Source: Streptomyces albiflavescens (GTDB lineage: Bacteria > Actinomycetota > Actinomycetes > Streptomycetales > Streptomycetaceae). From it: a DNA stretch of 64,000 nt. Position 1 is the first letter of the stretch; the number at the start of each line of letters is the position of its first letter. The notes beneath the pieces were generated by a model, which did not search any database, was not told where the DNA came from, and was given only the letters and a program-made list of their open reading frames with translations. Below, piece after piece: positions 24,154-33,010 of the stretch. The position numbers and the translations under genes are program-made. Where the stretch lies: positions 150,053-214,052 of the forward strand of contig NZ_BMMM01000013.1 in the NCBI RefSeq assembly GCF_014645835.1. Direction: 5' to 3'.

Positions 24154-24534
24154 CGTTGTGCCTTCCGGATCGGCGTCATCGGTGTTCGGGACGGAGGCAG
24201 ACTCGGCCGGTGGGAAGGGCCGATCGGCTGCACAAGCTCCCGGGGGCACACGCTCCTGGCCGCTGCCGGGGACGGATTCCCTTCTAAGCAGGCTCACCTC
24301 CACGCGCCGCATGGGCAACTCGAACGGCTGCACGGCCACCGGCGCAGTCGGGCACCGGCGAGACGCACTCCTGACCTGGGTAAACGGCGACCATGCGTGC
24401 CACGCCGGCCGCATATTCCATGATCAAGCTGCTTATTCCCGGACCAAGCGGGAACCCTGGCTGAGCCGGTCCGGGCACGAGAGGTGGGCCCGGCGCGCGG
24501 CCTGGCTCTGCACCCGCACGAGAGGGTTATGACG
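24154..24534. other. Intergenic region between divergent DUF5996 and VOC genes
   Basis: About 380 bases that must contain two outward promoters. No supported gene is visible, and no strong palindrome was noticed. Confidence 0.5.
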
Positions 24535-24999
24535 ATGACGACTCCTGGTGATCTGCCCGCACCTGACCAAGGGCTTGTTCTCACCCACTTCCTGACCGTG
24601 CGCGACGTGGCGAGATCGAGTCGCTTCTACGCAGAGATCCTCGGCGGTGAGGTCGTGCTGAAGGAGAACCCGGCCATCGTGAAAGTGGCCAACAGCTGGA
24701 TCATCATGAACCCAGGAGGCGGACCCACCCCGGACAAGCCCGGCGTGACCCTGGCACCGCCGGAGAGCAGCGACACCGTTTCCAGCTTCCTGAACGTCCG
24801 TGTCGCCGACATCGGCGCCTTCTACGCCGACGCCGTGGCCAAGGGCGCGGAGTTCCTCACGGAGCCTCTCGACCGGAAGGCCGAGCTGCGCTGCTACATG
24901 CGTGACCCCGACGGCTACCTCATCGAGGTCGGCCAGGCCACCGGCATGCGCCACGGCGTGTTCGCCGACCCACCCGCCGGATCGCAACCTGCGGTGTGA
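24535..24999 (+). CDS. VOC/glyoxalase-fold protein
   Basis: A 154-residue protein with two beta-alpha-beta-beta-beta modules: LTHFLTVRDVARSSRFYAEILGGEV and FLNVRVADIGAFYADAVAKGAEFL, ending YMRDPDGYLIEVGQATG with the conserved metal-ligand Glu. It belongs to the vicinal oxygen chelate superfamily (glyoxalase, dioxygenase or bleomycin-resistance type); the substrate is not deducible. The ATG at 24535 is preferred over one at 24529 because AGAGGG then has normal spacing. Confidence 0.85.
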   Translation: MTTPGDLPAPDQGLVLTHFLTVRDVARSSRFYAEILGGEVVLKENPAIVKVANSWIIMNPGGGPTPDKPGVTLAPPESSDTVSSFLNVRVADIGAFYADAVAKGAEFLTEPLDRKAELRCYMRDPDGYLIEVGQATGMRHGVFADPPAGSQPAV

Positions 25000-25025
25000 C
25001 CCGCCGGCCCCGGCGTGCAGTGGAG

Positions 25026-25931
25026 TCAGACGCGGTCGGCTGCGATCAGCAAGTACTGGAAGCTGCCGTTCCCGTAGGCGGTCAGGAAGGTGTCCTCGAT
25101 GCCTGTGACCAGGTGGTCGGCCTGCTTGCGCAACTCCCAGTAAGGGATGGTGTCGGCGGTCAGGTCCTGTACATGGACGGGGACGAGGCGGTTGCGGGCC
25201 AGGGCGCGGAAGTACTCCGACCGTGGGTGGATGTCGCAGATGTAGTGGGCGTTGATGAGGGACACCTCACGGGAGGCCCGTCCGTAGGTGTTGTTGTAGC
25301 AACCGGTGATCGTCACGTAGCGTCCGCCGCGGCGCAACAGCCGGGCGTGTTCGGCGAACAGCAGGTCCAGCTCCACGTACATGGTGGACTCGTTGTTCCA
25401 GGAAGCCGCGTACGAGCCGGAGGGAAAGCCGGTGTCGAGCATGTCGCGGTGGTGGTAGCGCACCTTGTCGTCGATGCCACGCCTGCGGGCCTGCTCGCCT
25501 GCGAAGTCGGCCTGTTTCCGGGAGATCGTGACGCCGTCGGCGTGGCAGCCGTACCGCAGATGGGCCACCACGCTGCCGCCGCCGCGTCCGCAGCCCGCGT
25601 CGAAGACGCGATCGGCGGGGGAGAGGGGGCCGAGGTGGCGGGCGAGCAGGTCGGCCTGGGCCTGCTCGAGGCGGTGCAGCTCGGCGGTGATCCGCTCCCG
25701 GCGCCGGGTGAGTCTGGAGTCGACATCGTCCGGGCCGGTGTCGTCGTCCTCGTCGAGCACGGACCAGTCGACGTCTCCGACGCCGTAGTGGTGGTGGTAC
25801 AGGTCGTCGATCTTTCCGAGTTCGAGGTTGACCGGGTTCTCCTCGGCGTTCCAGTAGTCCGCGACGCGGTTCTGGTACGTGGACTGGGTCGGCACCGGTG
25901 CTGTCGTGGTGCCGCCGTCGATGATGGTCAA
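25026..25931 (-). CDS. Geranyl diphosphate 2-C-methyltransferase
   Basis: A 301-residue SAM methyltransferase that methylates C2 of geranyl diphosphate, the first committed step to 2-methylisoborneol. SAM motif I is VFDAGCGRGGGSV at 109-121, followed by DGVTISRKQADFA. The N-terminal YWNAEENPVNLELGKIDDLY and HHHYGVGDVDWSVL segments and GCYNNTYGRASREVSLINAH are characteristic of this enzyme rather than sterol C24-methyltransferases. It lies 54 bases after the 2-MIB synthase gene as the last gene of the operon. Assignment is strong because family and context agree. Confidence 0.93.
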   Translation of the reverse strand: MTIIDGGTTTAPVPTQSTYQNRVADYWNAEENPVNLELGKIDDLYHHHYGVGDVDWSVLDEDDDTGPDDVDSRLTRRRERITAELHRLEQAQADLLARHLGPLSPADRVFDAGCGRGGGSVVAHLRYGCHADGVTISRKQADFAGEQARRRGIDDKVRYHHRDMLDTGFPSGSYAASWNNESTMYVELDLLFAEHARLLRRGGRYVTITGCYNNTYGRASREVSLINAHYICDIHPRSEYFRALARNRLVPVHVQDLTADTIPYWELRKQADHLVTGIEDTFLTAYGNGSFQYLLIAADRV

Positions 25932-25985
25932 TGGTGACTCCTCGTGGTGCGGTCGGCGATGGGCATGTCGATGGGCGCTCGGTGA

Positions 25986-27059
25986 TCACCAGTAGTCGGG
26001 CAGGTGGTAGCGGTGGGTGTTGGTGGCATGCCACTCGTGGTTGCCGGCCACCCAGGCGGCCAGGCCTTCGGCGTAGCGCCCGACCAGCGGTGAGGTGGCG
26101 GACAGGGCCGCGGATTCCTCCTCGAACGCCTCCATGATCCGGTTGTGGATCTCGACGGCCTTCAGAAAGGCGGCTTTCAGCCCGCACCGCTCGTTCGCGG
26201 CGATGACCTGGGGCAGGTTGAGATGGTTCGGATCGGCGGCCAGTTCCTTGGCGAAGGAGTACAGGTCATTGACGAGGGTGGCGGCGTTGCCGGCGAGGGC
26301 GGTGATCCGCTGGATCTCGGGCTGTACGCAGACCGCCTCGGGCAGCTCGTAGCCGTCCACGGCGTCGACGATCGCCAGACAGGGACGGAAGTTGTTGAAC
26401 TGGCGCATCACCAGGTACTCCCACACCCGCGGCATGTACCGGATGTCGGCCCAGCCGGCCTCGCCGAGATAGCCCAGATGCAGCCGGGCCAGGTCGTGCA
26501 CGAGCCGGTCGGTCTGGCTGGGCGTGGCGAGGACGGCGTAGTCCCGTAGCGCGAAGTGGTACGAGCGCAGCGGCCCGTCGGCCCGCACGCCGTGTTGCCA
26601 CTCGTTCTCCAGCTCGGGGGTGCCGTGGTACGGATCGAGCGCCGACTGGGCCATGAGCAGCCGGCCGCCCAGTCCGTGCGGTGATCCGCCCCTGTCCTCG
26701 TCCATCTCGCAGTAGCAGTTGTCGACGAGGTGCTCGGCGACCAGCAACTTGCCGGCGGAGGTAAGGCGTTCGAGGTCGGCGGCGCCCGGATGCGCGAGCA
26801 CGACGGCTCGCCCGAACTGGGACCTCGAGAAGTCCTCAGTCCACGCGGGCGGGAACAGATCGAGGCGACGGGCCCAGGACTCCAGCCTGCGGTCGACCTC
26901 GGCGGCCTTCGCGGGGTCGGCGGGGACGGCGGGCCGGTGCCGCAGCCCGGGTATGGAACCGCCTCGCCGGGCCCGCGCCCTACGGGCCAGGCTCGGCGGG
27001 CCGGGCAGCCGCGATCCATAGGACGTCACGGACGAATCGGATGTCGACGGTGCGTTCAT
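25986..27059 (-). CDS. 2-Methylisoborneol synthase (class I terpene cyclase)
   Basis: A 357-residue terpene cyclase that turns 2-methyl-geranyl diphosphate into 2-methylisoborneol. The acidic metal motif region is VDNCYCEMDEDRGG starting at residue 112, and the second metal site is NDLYSFAKE at 264-272 (Asn264, Ser268, Glu272). FRPCLAIVDAVDGYELPE and the C-terminal NHEWHATNTHRYHLPDYW fit this family. The first 55 residues are Ser/Pro/Arg-rich and probably disordered; in related systems this part loads the enzyme into an encapsulin shell. The ATG overlaps the encapsulin stop by four bases (ATGA), so the two are coupled. Confidence 0.93.
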   Translation of the reverse strand: MNAPSTSDSSVTSYGSRLPGPPSLARRARARRGGSIPGLRHRPAVPADPAKAAEVDRRLESWARRLDLFPPAWTEDFSRSQFGRAVVLAHPGAADLERLTSAGKLLVAEHLVDNCYCEMDEDRGGSPHGLGGRLLMAQSALDPYHGTPELENEWQHGVRADGPLRSYHFALRDYAVLATPSQTDRLVHDLARLHLGYLGEAGWADIRYMPRVWEYLVMRQFNNFRPCLAIVDAVDGYELPEAVCVQPEIQRITALAGNAATLVNDLYSFAKELAADPNHLNLPQVIAANERCGLKAAFLKAVEIHNRIMEAFEEESAALSATSPLVGRYAEGLAAWVAGNHEWHATNTHRYHLPDYW

Positions 27060-28510
27060 TCCGGGATCCACCCGACCTGTACGTTCTCCAGGATCCCCGC
27101 GGCGTCGGGCACGAGGATGGCCATCGAGTAGTAGGCGGTGACCAGGTAGTTCATGATCGCTGTGGTGTCGATGCCCATGAACCGTACGTTCAGACCAGGC
27201 TCGTACTCCTCGGGGATACCGGTCTGGTGGAGGCCTACCGCTCCTTGGTCCTTCTCTCCGGTGCGCAGCGCGATGATGCTGCTGGTGTGCTGCGGACTGA
27301 TCGGGATCTTGCCGCAGGGAAAGACCGGAACGCCACGCCAGGCGGGCACTTCGTGCCCCTCGACGTTCACGGTGCCGGGCACGAGGCCGCGCCGGTTGCA
27401 CTGCCGGAAGAAGGCCGCGATCACCTTCGGATGAGCCAGGAACAGCTGGGTCTTGCGGCGCATCGACAGCAGTTCGTCGAGGTCGTCCGGTGTGGGGGGA
27501 CCGGAGAAGGTGCTGATGCGCTGGCTGTAGTCCACGTTGTGCAGCAGCCCGAACTCGCGGTTGTTGACCAGCTCCCACTCCTGGCGTTCGCGGATCTCCT
27601 GGATGGTCAGGCGGAGTTGCTGTTCGGTCTGGTCCATCGGGTTGTTGTAGAGGTCGGCGACCCGAGTGTGGACCCGCAGCACGGTCTGGGTGAGAGAGAG
27701 CTCGTACTCGCGCGGCACCAGGTCGTAGTCGACGAAGCCGCCGGAGAGGGTTGCCTCGCCCACGTGCCCGGCCTGCACGGGGACGTCGGCCTCGCCCTTG
27801 CGGTTCATGGGCTTGTTCTGCTGCTCCGCGAAGGCGTCCAGCTGGGCCGCGAGGGACGGGGTGCGCTCGACGAACTGCATCAGGGTGTCCCAGTTGAGCG
27901 CCAGCACCACTCCTGGCGTCTCGGCCCGTACCGAGCTGAACCACAGCGGGTCGGCCTGGCCGATGGCCTCGTCTCCCATTCCGTCGCCGTCGGTGATGAC
28001 TCCGATGACCTCTTGCTCGCCGTACTTGCCGGTGGTGTAGCGGGTGAACCGGCCATGGACGACGAGATAGGCCTCCGTGACGGGCTGCCCGGCGTCGAAG
28101 AGGACCTGGCCGGCGCGTACCTCCCGTACCCGGAACCGCTGGGATATCTCCCTCAGGGCAGCGGTGTCGGAGTAGCCGCGCAGGGCCGGCAGCTCGGTGA
28201 GCGTCTCGGGGATGACCTTGATGTCGTCGGCGCCGTTCTGCTCGAACTGCACCCGGCCGCGGCCGACGCGCAGTTGAAGGCGGCGGTTGACCCGGTAGGT
28301 GCCGCCCTTGACGTCCACCCACGGGAGCATTTTGAGCAGCCATCGGGAGGTGATGGCCTGCATCTGCGGTTCGGACTTGGTGGTCGTGGCGAGCTGACGC
28401 GCCGCCTGCGTGCTGAGACTGGTGAAGTGTTGTCCGTCGGCGGTGGGTCCTGCGACGGGTCCGGCAGCGGGTTCTGCGGAGCTGTCGGAGGAGCCTTCCG
28501 GTGCTGACAC
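27056..28510 (-). CDS. Family 2B encapsulin shell protein with cyclic-nucleotide-binding domain
   Basis: About 484 residues from a GTG at 28510 preceded by GGGAGGG. HK97-type shell sequence occupies roughly residues 40-115 (SLSTQAARQLATTTKSEPQM) and 260-484, interrupted by a Crp-like cyclic-nucleotide-binding domain around 120-225 (VREVRAGQVLFDAGQPVTEA, YLVVHGRFTRY, GDGMGDEAI). The C-terminal PISPQHTSSIIALRTGEKDQG and VRFMGIDTTAIMNYLVTAYY are typical of EshA-like family 2B encapsulins. It should assemble into an icosahedral compartment housing the co-encoded terpene cyclase. An older annotation would be simply Crp/Fnr or cyclic-nucleotide-binding protein; it has no helix-turn-helix. Confidence 0.9.
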   Translation of the reverse strand: MSAPEGSSDSSAEPAAGPVAGPTADGQHFTSLSTQAARQLATTTKSEPQMQAITSRWLLKMLPWVDVKGGTYRVNRRLQLRVGRGRVQFEQNGADDIKVIPETLTELPALRGYSDTAALREISQRFRVREVRAGQVLFDAGQPVTEAYLVVHGRFTRYTTGKYGEQEVIGVITDGDGMGDEAIGQADPLWFSSVRAETPGVVLALNWDTLMQFVERTPSLAAQLDAFAEQQNKPMNRKGEADVPVQAGHVGEATLSGGFVDYDLVPREYELSLTQTVLRVHTRVADLYNNPMDQTEQQLRLTIQEIRERQEWELVNNREFGLLHNVDYSQRISTFSGPPTPDDLDELLSMRRKTQLFLAHPKVIAAFFRQCNRRGLVPGTVNVEGHEVPAWRGVPVFPCGKIPISPQHTSSIIALRTGEKDQGAVGLHQTGIPEEYEPGLNVRFMGIDTTAIMNYLVTAYYSMAILVPDAAGILENVQVGWIPE

Positions 28511-29366
28511 ATTCCCTCCCGATACGTGAGCGGACGTTGGCGGGCACGAGCGAACAGGGGCGGACACGGCCGGAGCGGTCGCGACGAGCGAGTCCGTCGT
28601 CCGTGAGTGAGCGCGCCGGCTTCCTCCAGTGGACGTCGACGACGTGGAACGCGGAGGGGGCGCGCCTACGACTTGGCCGCAGACGAGACGTGCTGCGTTC
28701 TGTTGCCGCAGGCGAGCCGACTGCGGCGCGTTCAAGGGCTGTCAGGGGGTTACGGCGCTCCGAGCAGACGGGAACCCCGGGATTGCCGAGGCGATGCGCG
28801 GGCGGCCGAGGGGGGTGGGTTCACGGAGGCGGTGGCGGTCGAGGACGGGTTACGGGGAGATGGACGCCATGACAGCAACCTAGTGACGGTGCGTGCGGCT
28901 GAGCTGCGCGCGCTGTCAGTAGAACCAAACAGCCTCGGATGGCGGTCGGGAACCGCGTGAAAGGGGCGTGTTCGTGACTCGGAGGTGCAGATCCACCGAG
29001 CGAGGCAGACCATGAGCGGGGAGGTGCGCCCACGCCGGTCGACTGCCTCTGCCACCGGAGCAGAGGGCGTAGGGAGCTTCCGAGAAGGACGGGCGCGGCC
29101 GCACGTCCCGGTTGCCCTTCGGTCCGGCCGGCATTGTCGCGTACGTACGGCGGTCCCCGCGGTGCCTTCGGGTGACGTCCTGCTGACCGGCTTCGCCGGT
29201 GGACGTCGCCCGCCGCGTCGACCACGCCGATGCCCACGTCGAGCGGCGTCTTGACGGCGGGGCGGGTGCAGCAGATGGGCAGGGTGGGTAGGGGCAAGGT
29301 CATCTCCGCGGTGGAGGCCGAGGACCGGCTGACCGCCAACGTTTCGATCTGAGGATGGGGGCTGGG
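28511..29366. other. Long intergenic region upstream of the 2-MIB operon
   Basis: About 855 bases between the leftward encapsulin gene and the rightward P450 gene. It must carry both promoters. Several frames are open in this GC-rich stretch, but none shows a ribosome site with a recognisable product, so no gene is called. Confidence 0.5.
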
Positions 29367-30542
29367 ATGACGCACCGCGTCACCGCCTTTCCGCTGGGCG
29401 CGGCGACGACGCTCGCCGAGCTGAGCCGTGACCCGCATCCGCGGCTGGCGCTACTGCGCGCCCGAGAGCCGGTCTCTTGGCTGCCCGAGCTGGGCGGCTG
29501 GCTGGTCACCCGGCGCGACCTGGCGGTGCAGGTGATGCGGGACGCGGAGACCTTCACCGTGGACGACCCCCGCTTTTCCACCGCGCAGGTGGTCGGCCCG
29601 AGCATGCTGTCGCTCGACGGCGCCGAACATGCCCGGCACCGGGCGCCGTTCACCGACCCCTTCCGGCCCCGAGAGGTGCTGGGCCGGTTCACGGCGTTCA
29701 CGGCGAAGGAGGCGGACCGACTGATCGACGCCCTGGTCCCGCAGGGGGCGGCGGAATTGCGAAGGGGCTTCGCGGGGCCGCTCGCCGTCGCCGTCATGGC
29801 GGAGGCGCTCGGTCTCGCCGGAACCGCCACCGGCACCGTACAGAGCTGGTACGACGCCATCGTGGACGCCGTCACCCGGATCACGGCGGGGCAGGCGCCC
29901 GGCCCGGACGGGGCCGCCGCGTACGAACAGCTGAAGACGGCGGTGGAGCACACCGTCGGCGGCCCGGACAGCACGTCGCTGCTGGCATCGGCGGCCGGGG
30001 CGCTGAGCCTGTCCGAGGTGACGTCCAACGCGGCGGTACTGCTGTTCGGGGGCCTGGAGACGACGGAGGCGATGATCGCCAACCTCCTTGTCCAGCTGCT
30101 CAACGACTCCGAGCAGCTGGCCGCGGTCCGCGGCGGCGGTCCGGATCCGCTCGACGGCGCCATCGAGGAGTCCCTGCGCCTGGAGCCCGGCGCGATGGTG
30201 GTGGACCGATACGCCACCCGGGACACCACCCTCGACTCGGTGACCGTGACCGCCGGGGACCTGGTCAGCGTGTCGCTGGCCGGCGCCAACCGTGACCCGG
30301 CGGTCTTCATGGATCCGGACAGGTTCGACATACGGCGGGGCAACGCGCGCCTGCAGCTGGCCTTCGCCCACGGTCCGCACTACTGCGTGGGCGCGCATCT
30401 GGCACGCCTGGAGACACGCGTTGCCCTTCGGCGGCTGTTGGAGCGCCTGCCGGGGCTTCGGCTCGACCCGGGCCGCCCGAGGCCAGAGACAAGGGGGCTG
30501 GTGTTTCGCAAGCCGCAGGCCGTTCACGTTGTCTGGGGCTGA
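29367..30542 (+). CDS. Cytochrome P450
   Basis: A 391-residue soluble P450. The haem loop FAHGPHYCVG places the cysteine ligand at residue 340, the I-helix has the normal acid-Thr pair in GGLETT (228-233), and the K-helix ExxR is in IEESLRLEPG. SLDGAEHARHRAPFTDPF and AGANRDPAVFMDPDRFDI are standard bacterial P450 segments. The ATG at 29367 is preferred over one at 29355, which would overlap the GAGG ribosome site. It is divergent from the 2-MIB operon, so a role in tailoring that terpene is possible but unproven. No ferredoxin gene is adjacent. Confidence 0.9.
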   Translation: MTHRVTAFPLGAATTLAELSRDPHPRLALLRAREPVSWLPELGGWLVTRRDLAVQVMRDAETFTVDDPRFSTAQVVGPSMLSLDGAEHARHRAPFTDPFRPREVLGRFTAFTAKEADRLIDALVPQGAAELRRGFAGPLAVAVMAEALGLAGTATGTVQSWYDAIVDAVTRITAGQAPGPDGAAAYEQLKTAVEHTVGGPDSTSLLASAAGALSLSEVTSNAAVLLFGGLETTEAMIANLLVQLLNDSEQLAAVRGGGPDPLDGAIEESLRLEPGAMVVDRYATRDTTLDSVTVTAGDLVSVSLAGANRDPAVFMDPDRFDIRRGNARLQLAFAHGPHYCVGAHLARLETRVALRRLLERLPGLRLDPGRPRPETRGLVFRKPQAVHVVWG

Positions 30543-30611
30543 CGCCCGCGGTTCCTCGCAGGAATCACGCTGAACGCCGACCCATCGCAGAAGAGACGGG
30601 ATCGGCTGTTT

Positions 30612-30627
30612 CCGGCCTGACGGCCGG
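30612..30627. terminator. Small hairpin between convergent genes
   Basis: CCGGCC-TGAC-GGCCGG, a perfect six-base stem in the 108-base gap between the P450 and the leftward transporter gene. It could terminate either transcript. The stem is short and there is no T-run. Confidence 0.35.
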
Positions 30628-30650
30628 GTCTGAGGCCAAGACTCTGGTGA

Positions 30651-31529
30651 TCAGCGGGGGGCGTCCGGCGCCACCAGCGTGTGGATCAGCGGGACGCGGA
30701 CGAGAATCAGCGCGCCGCACACGACGAGAAGCGCGCCCAGCAGCATGGGCAGTGCGAACCAACCGCCCCGCAACTCCTCCTCGAAGAGGGTGACACCCAG
30801 ACTGAGGCTCACCGTCGCGTCCCCCAAAGTCAGCGCCGGCTGAGAGGCCACCAGGGGCCCCGACTGCAACGCATTCTCCAGCAGGAAGACGGCGGCAACC
30901 CCGACGAGCGCGAAGCCGTACGTCTGCCAGGCGGTGAAGAAGGCGGCCGCGCCGTCGGTGTTCCACGCCTGCGTGGCGTCCTTCAGCAGCGCCGCGGTCA
31001 GCGCGTAGCAGATGGCCGCCCCCAGACCGAAACAGGCGGCGCGCAGCCGTCCCTCCGGGCGCCGCACGGCGACCGCGAGCAGAAGCAGCACGGCCGCTAC
31101 GCAACTGGCCAGCGCCATCACCCACACCTCCGTACGCGGCCGGTCCACCCCGGCACTGGGGGAGGCCGCCCACAGCCCCATGCCCAGCCCCGCCACCACG
31201 CTGCCCACCGCGGCCCAGCCGCGCGGTGGCAGCCGCCGGCGCAGCACCATGCCGCCGATGAACAGCGCGAAGGGCAGTTCCAGGACGAACAGCGGCTGGA
31301 CGAGGGAGAGCTCGCCGTTGAGCAGGGCCAGGGCCTGGAAGGCGGCCGCCACGATCACCGCCCCGAAGCCTGCGAGCCACACCGGCTTGCGCAGCAGCTC
31401 CCCGATGAGGGCCGGCCGCAGCCCCACGGACAGGGGCACCGTCCGGGCCGCGTACCGCTGCAGAACCGTGGCCAGGGCGTTGCTGCCCGCCGCCATCAGG
31501 GCGAACAGCACGGCAAGGGTGGTCTGCAC
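30651..31529 (-). CDS. EamA/DMT-family transporter
   Basis: A 292-residue protein made of about ten hydrophobic helices in two similar halves, for example TLAVLFALMAAGSNALATVL, FGAVIVAAAFQALALL, LFVLELPFALFIGGMVL and the C-terminal LGALLVVCGALILVRV. This is the drug/metabolite transporter (DMT) layout. Substrates range from amino acids to toxic metabolites and cannot be inferred. The GTG start follows GGGAGGAG. It is convergent with the P450 gene. Confidence 0.85.
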   Translation of the reverse strand: MQTTLAVLFALMAAGSNALATVLQRYAARTVPLSVGLRPALIGELLRKPVWLAGFGAVIVAAAFQALALLNGELSLVQPLFVLELPFALFIGGMVLRRRLPPRGWAAVGSVVAGLGMGLWAASPSAGVDRPRTEVWVMALASCVAAVLLLLAVAVRRPEGRLRAACFGLGAAICYALTAALLKDATQAWNTDGAAAFFTAWQTYGFALVGVAAVFLLENALQSGPLVASQPALTLGDATVSLSLGVTLFEEELRGGWFALPMLLGALLVVCGALILVRVPLIHTLVAPDAPR

Positions 31530-31633
31530 CAGGAATCTCCTCCCTCTCGTGCCGCACGGTACTTGATCGACTCGCCACCGTTCCGGAGACGTGGCGAGTG
31601 CGTCTGCCGCCCTCGAAGACCGACCGTCTGCCG

Positions 31634-31814
31634 CTAGGCCCTGTCGTCAAATTCCCGTCTGCCCCGCGACGCCATGCACGCACTCTCGCCGCACCGGGCA
31701 CAGACCCAAGTACATCCAGTACGAGGGCCTGTGCCCGGCACGCCGAGAGCACGCACCTGACGCCGCAGGGCCCGCCCTCCGGGCGGACGACGGGAATTTG
31801 ACGACAGGACCTAG
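31634..31814. mobile_element. 181-bp foldback MITE with CTAG ends
   Basis: Terminal inverted repeats of 26 bases (31634-31659 and 31789-31814, one mismatch) contain the core GTCGTCAAATTCCCGTC and end in CTAG on both sides, consistent with a CTAG target duplication. The interior also folds back: CTCTCGCCGCACCGGGCACAG on one side roughly pairs with CTGTGCCCGGCACGCCGAGAG on the other, around a loop near 31715. There is no transposase. This inverted-repeat core is familiar from streptomycete insertion sequences and their MITEs, so an IS elsewhere in the genome probably mobilises it. Confidence 0.85.
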
Positions 31815-32334
31815 GCCCGCCCGGGGACGGCGACCGCACTGGGATCGAACGCACACAACCACCTGAGGAGCCCATCGCTCCTGGTGAGGGGGGATGGATG
31901 CCGCGTGGCGGATGCCGGCGGCCCAGTGCAGGGCGAGCACGGCTGAGCACGCTGAACGAGCACGTTGAGCAAGGGCTCTTCGGGTGTCTCGGCTTGACCC
32001 GCCCCCGCGAGGGCGGCGGGCCACCAAGGCGGGGCCGTCACGCCGGGTAGACGAAGTGCTGGGCGGCGCAGGGGTGTTGGTGTCGAACAGCGCGCACGCG
32101 GGCGCTTCTGGTGGTGTCAGCTGCGCCCGATGCTCCGCTTCTGCGCGGTCCGTGTCCGGGCTGCCGCGCTTCCCGCGGACCGTGCACCAGGCACGGCATG
32201 CGTGAGGCGGGTTCGCCTCTCGGCCTTCTCCAGCGCGAGGACGCGCTGCTGGGGCCGGGCCCGTAGGCTGAGGGCGCTTGGCACACGCGCGTGCACTCAG
32301 TCGGAGCTCCAGCGATCGCAGCACAGGAGGAACC
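31815..32334. other. Gap downstream of the MITE
   Basis: About 520 bases without a supported gene. Open frames on the reverse strand look compositional. The last part carries the promoter and AGGAGG site for the following SRPBCC gene. Confidence 0.45.
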
Positions 32335-32781
32335 GTGGCCGGTCAGTTCGAGGCGACAGCCGAGATCAACCGCCCTGTCGAGGAGGTGTTCGCCTTCCTC
32401 GCCGACGGCACGAACGACCCCAAGTTCAGCCCCAGGGTGCAGGAGATCACAAAAACGCCGGAGGGTCCCACGGCGGTGGGCACGGTCTTCACGAGCACGG
32501 TCAAGGACGCCGGCATGAAAACGGGCCGGAAGTTCCGGATCACCGAGTTCGATGCGCCCCACCGGATCCGCTGGACGGAAATCTCGAAGAACATCGTGAC
32601 GGCGGACGAGGGTGGCTACGACCTGGAGTCCACCGGTCCGGGCACGACCCGCGTGAGGATCTTCAACGTCCTCGAAGGCCATGGCATCGGCAAGCTCCTC
32701 GTAGGCTTCGCGCTGGGTGCGGCACGTAAGGATGCGGACGCGTTCGGGCAGCGGATCAAGGCGGCTGTGGAGGCGTCCTGA
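32335..32781 (+). CDS. SRPBCC family protein
   Basis: A 148-residue helix-grip protein: FEATAEINRPVEEVFAFLAD, PKFSPRVQEITKTPEGP, GRKFRITEFDAPHRIRWTE and a C-terminal amphipathic helix ending DADAFGQRIKAAVEAS. It resembles polyketide-cyclase/dehydrase-like SRPBCC proteins. The GTG at 32335 is chosen because AGGAGG lies just upstream. Function and ligand are unknown, and it appears monocistronic. Confidence 0.88.
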   Translation: MAGQFEATAEINRPVEEVFAFLADGTNDPKFSPRVQEITKTPEGPTAVGTVFTSTVKDAGMKTGRKFRITEFDAPHRIRWTEISKNIVTADEGGYDLESTGPGTTRVRIFNVLEGHGIGKLLVGFALGAARKDADAFGQRIKAAVEAS

Positions 32782-33010
32782 GGGGGCTGGACCTCACTCG
32801 GTAATCCGCTGACCGGGCATACGCCTGGAGCACGACAGCGGTCGGCTCCGCCTGCGGCCTTCGCCATGGCGGACCAGGCTTCGCAGCAGACCGCTGAGCT
32901 GCTCGAAGACTCTGTCCTCTGGTCGGCAGGCGAAATATCGGGGGCCGCGTCCGGTGAGCGACCGGCGGTGCCAGCACGGCAAAGTCAGCTCCGGACTTGC
33001 CCGACCGCGG

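Noticed and set aside
27056..28510. A Crp/Fnr transcription factor.
   Set aside because: The cyclic-nucleotide domain is embedded in HK97-like shell sequence and there is no DNA-binding helix-turn-helix.
29100..29354. A possible coding remnant ahead of the second P450.
   Set aside because: Short stretches look protein-like in both strands, but no family could be recognised, so no call was made.
31634..31814. Bidirectional terminator or attachment site.
   Set aside because: The long terminal inverted repeats with CTAG borders and the known IS-like core fit a MITE better, and no integrase is nearby.
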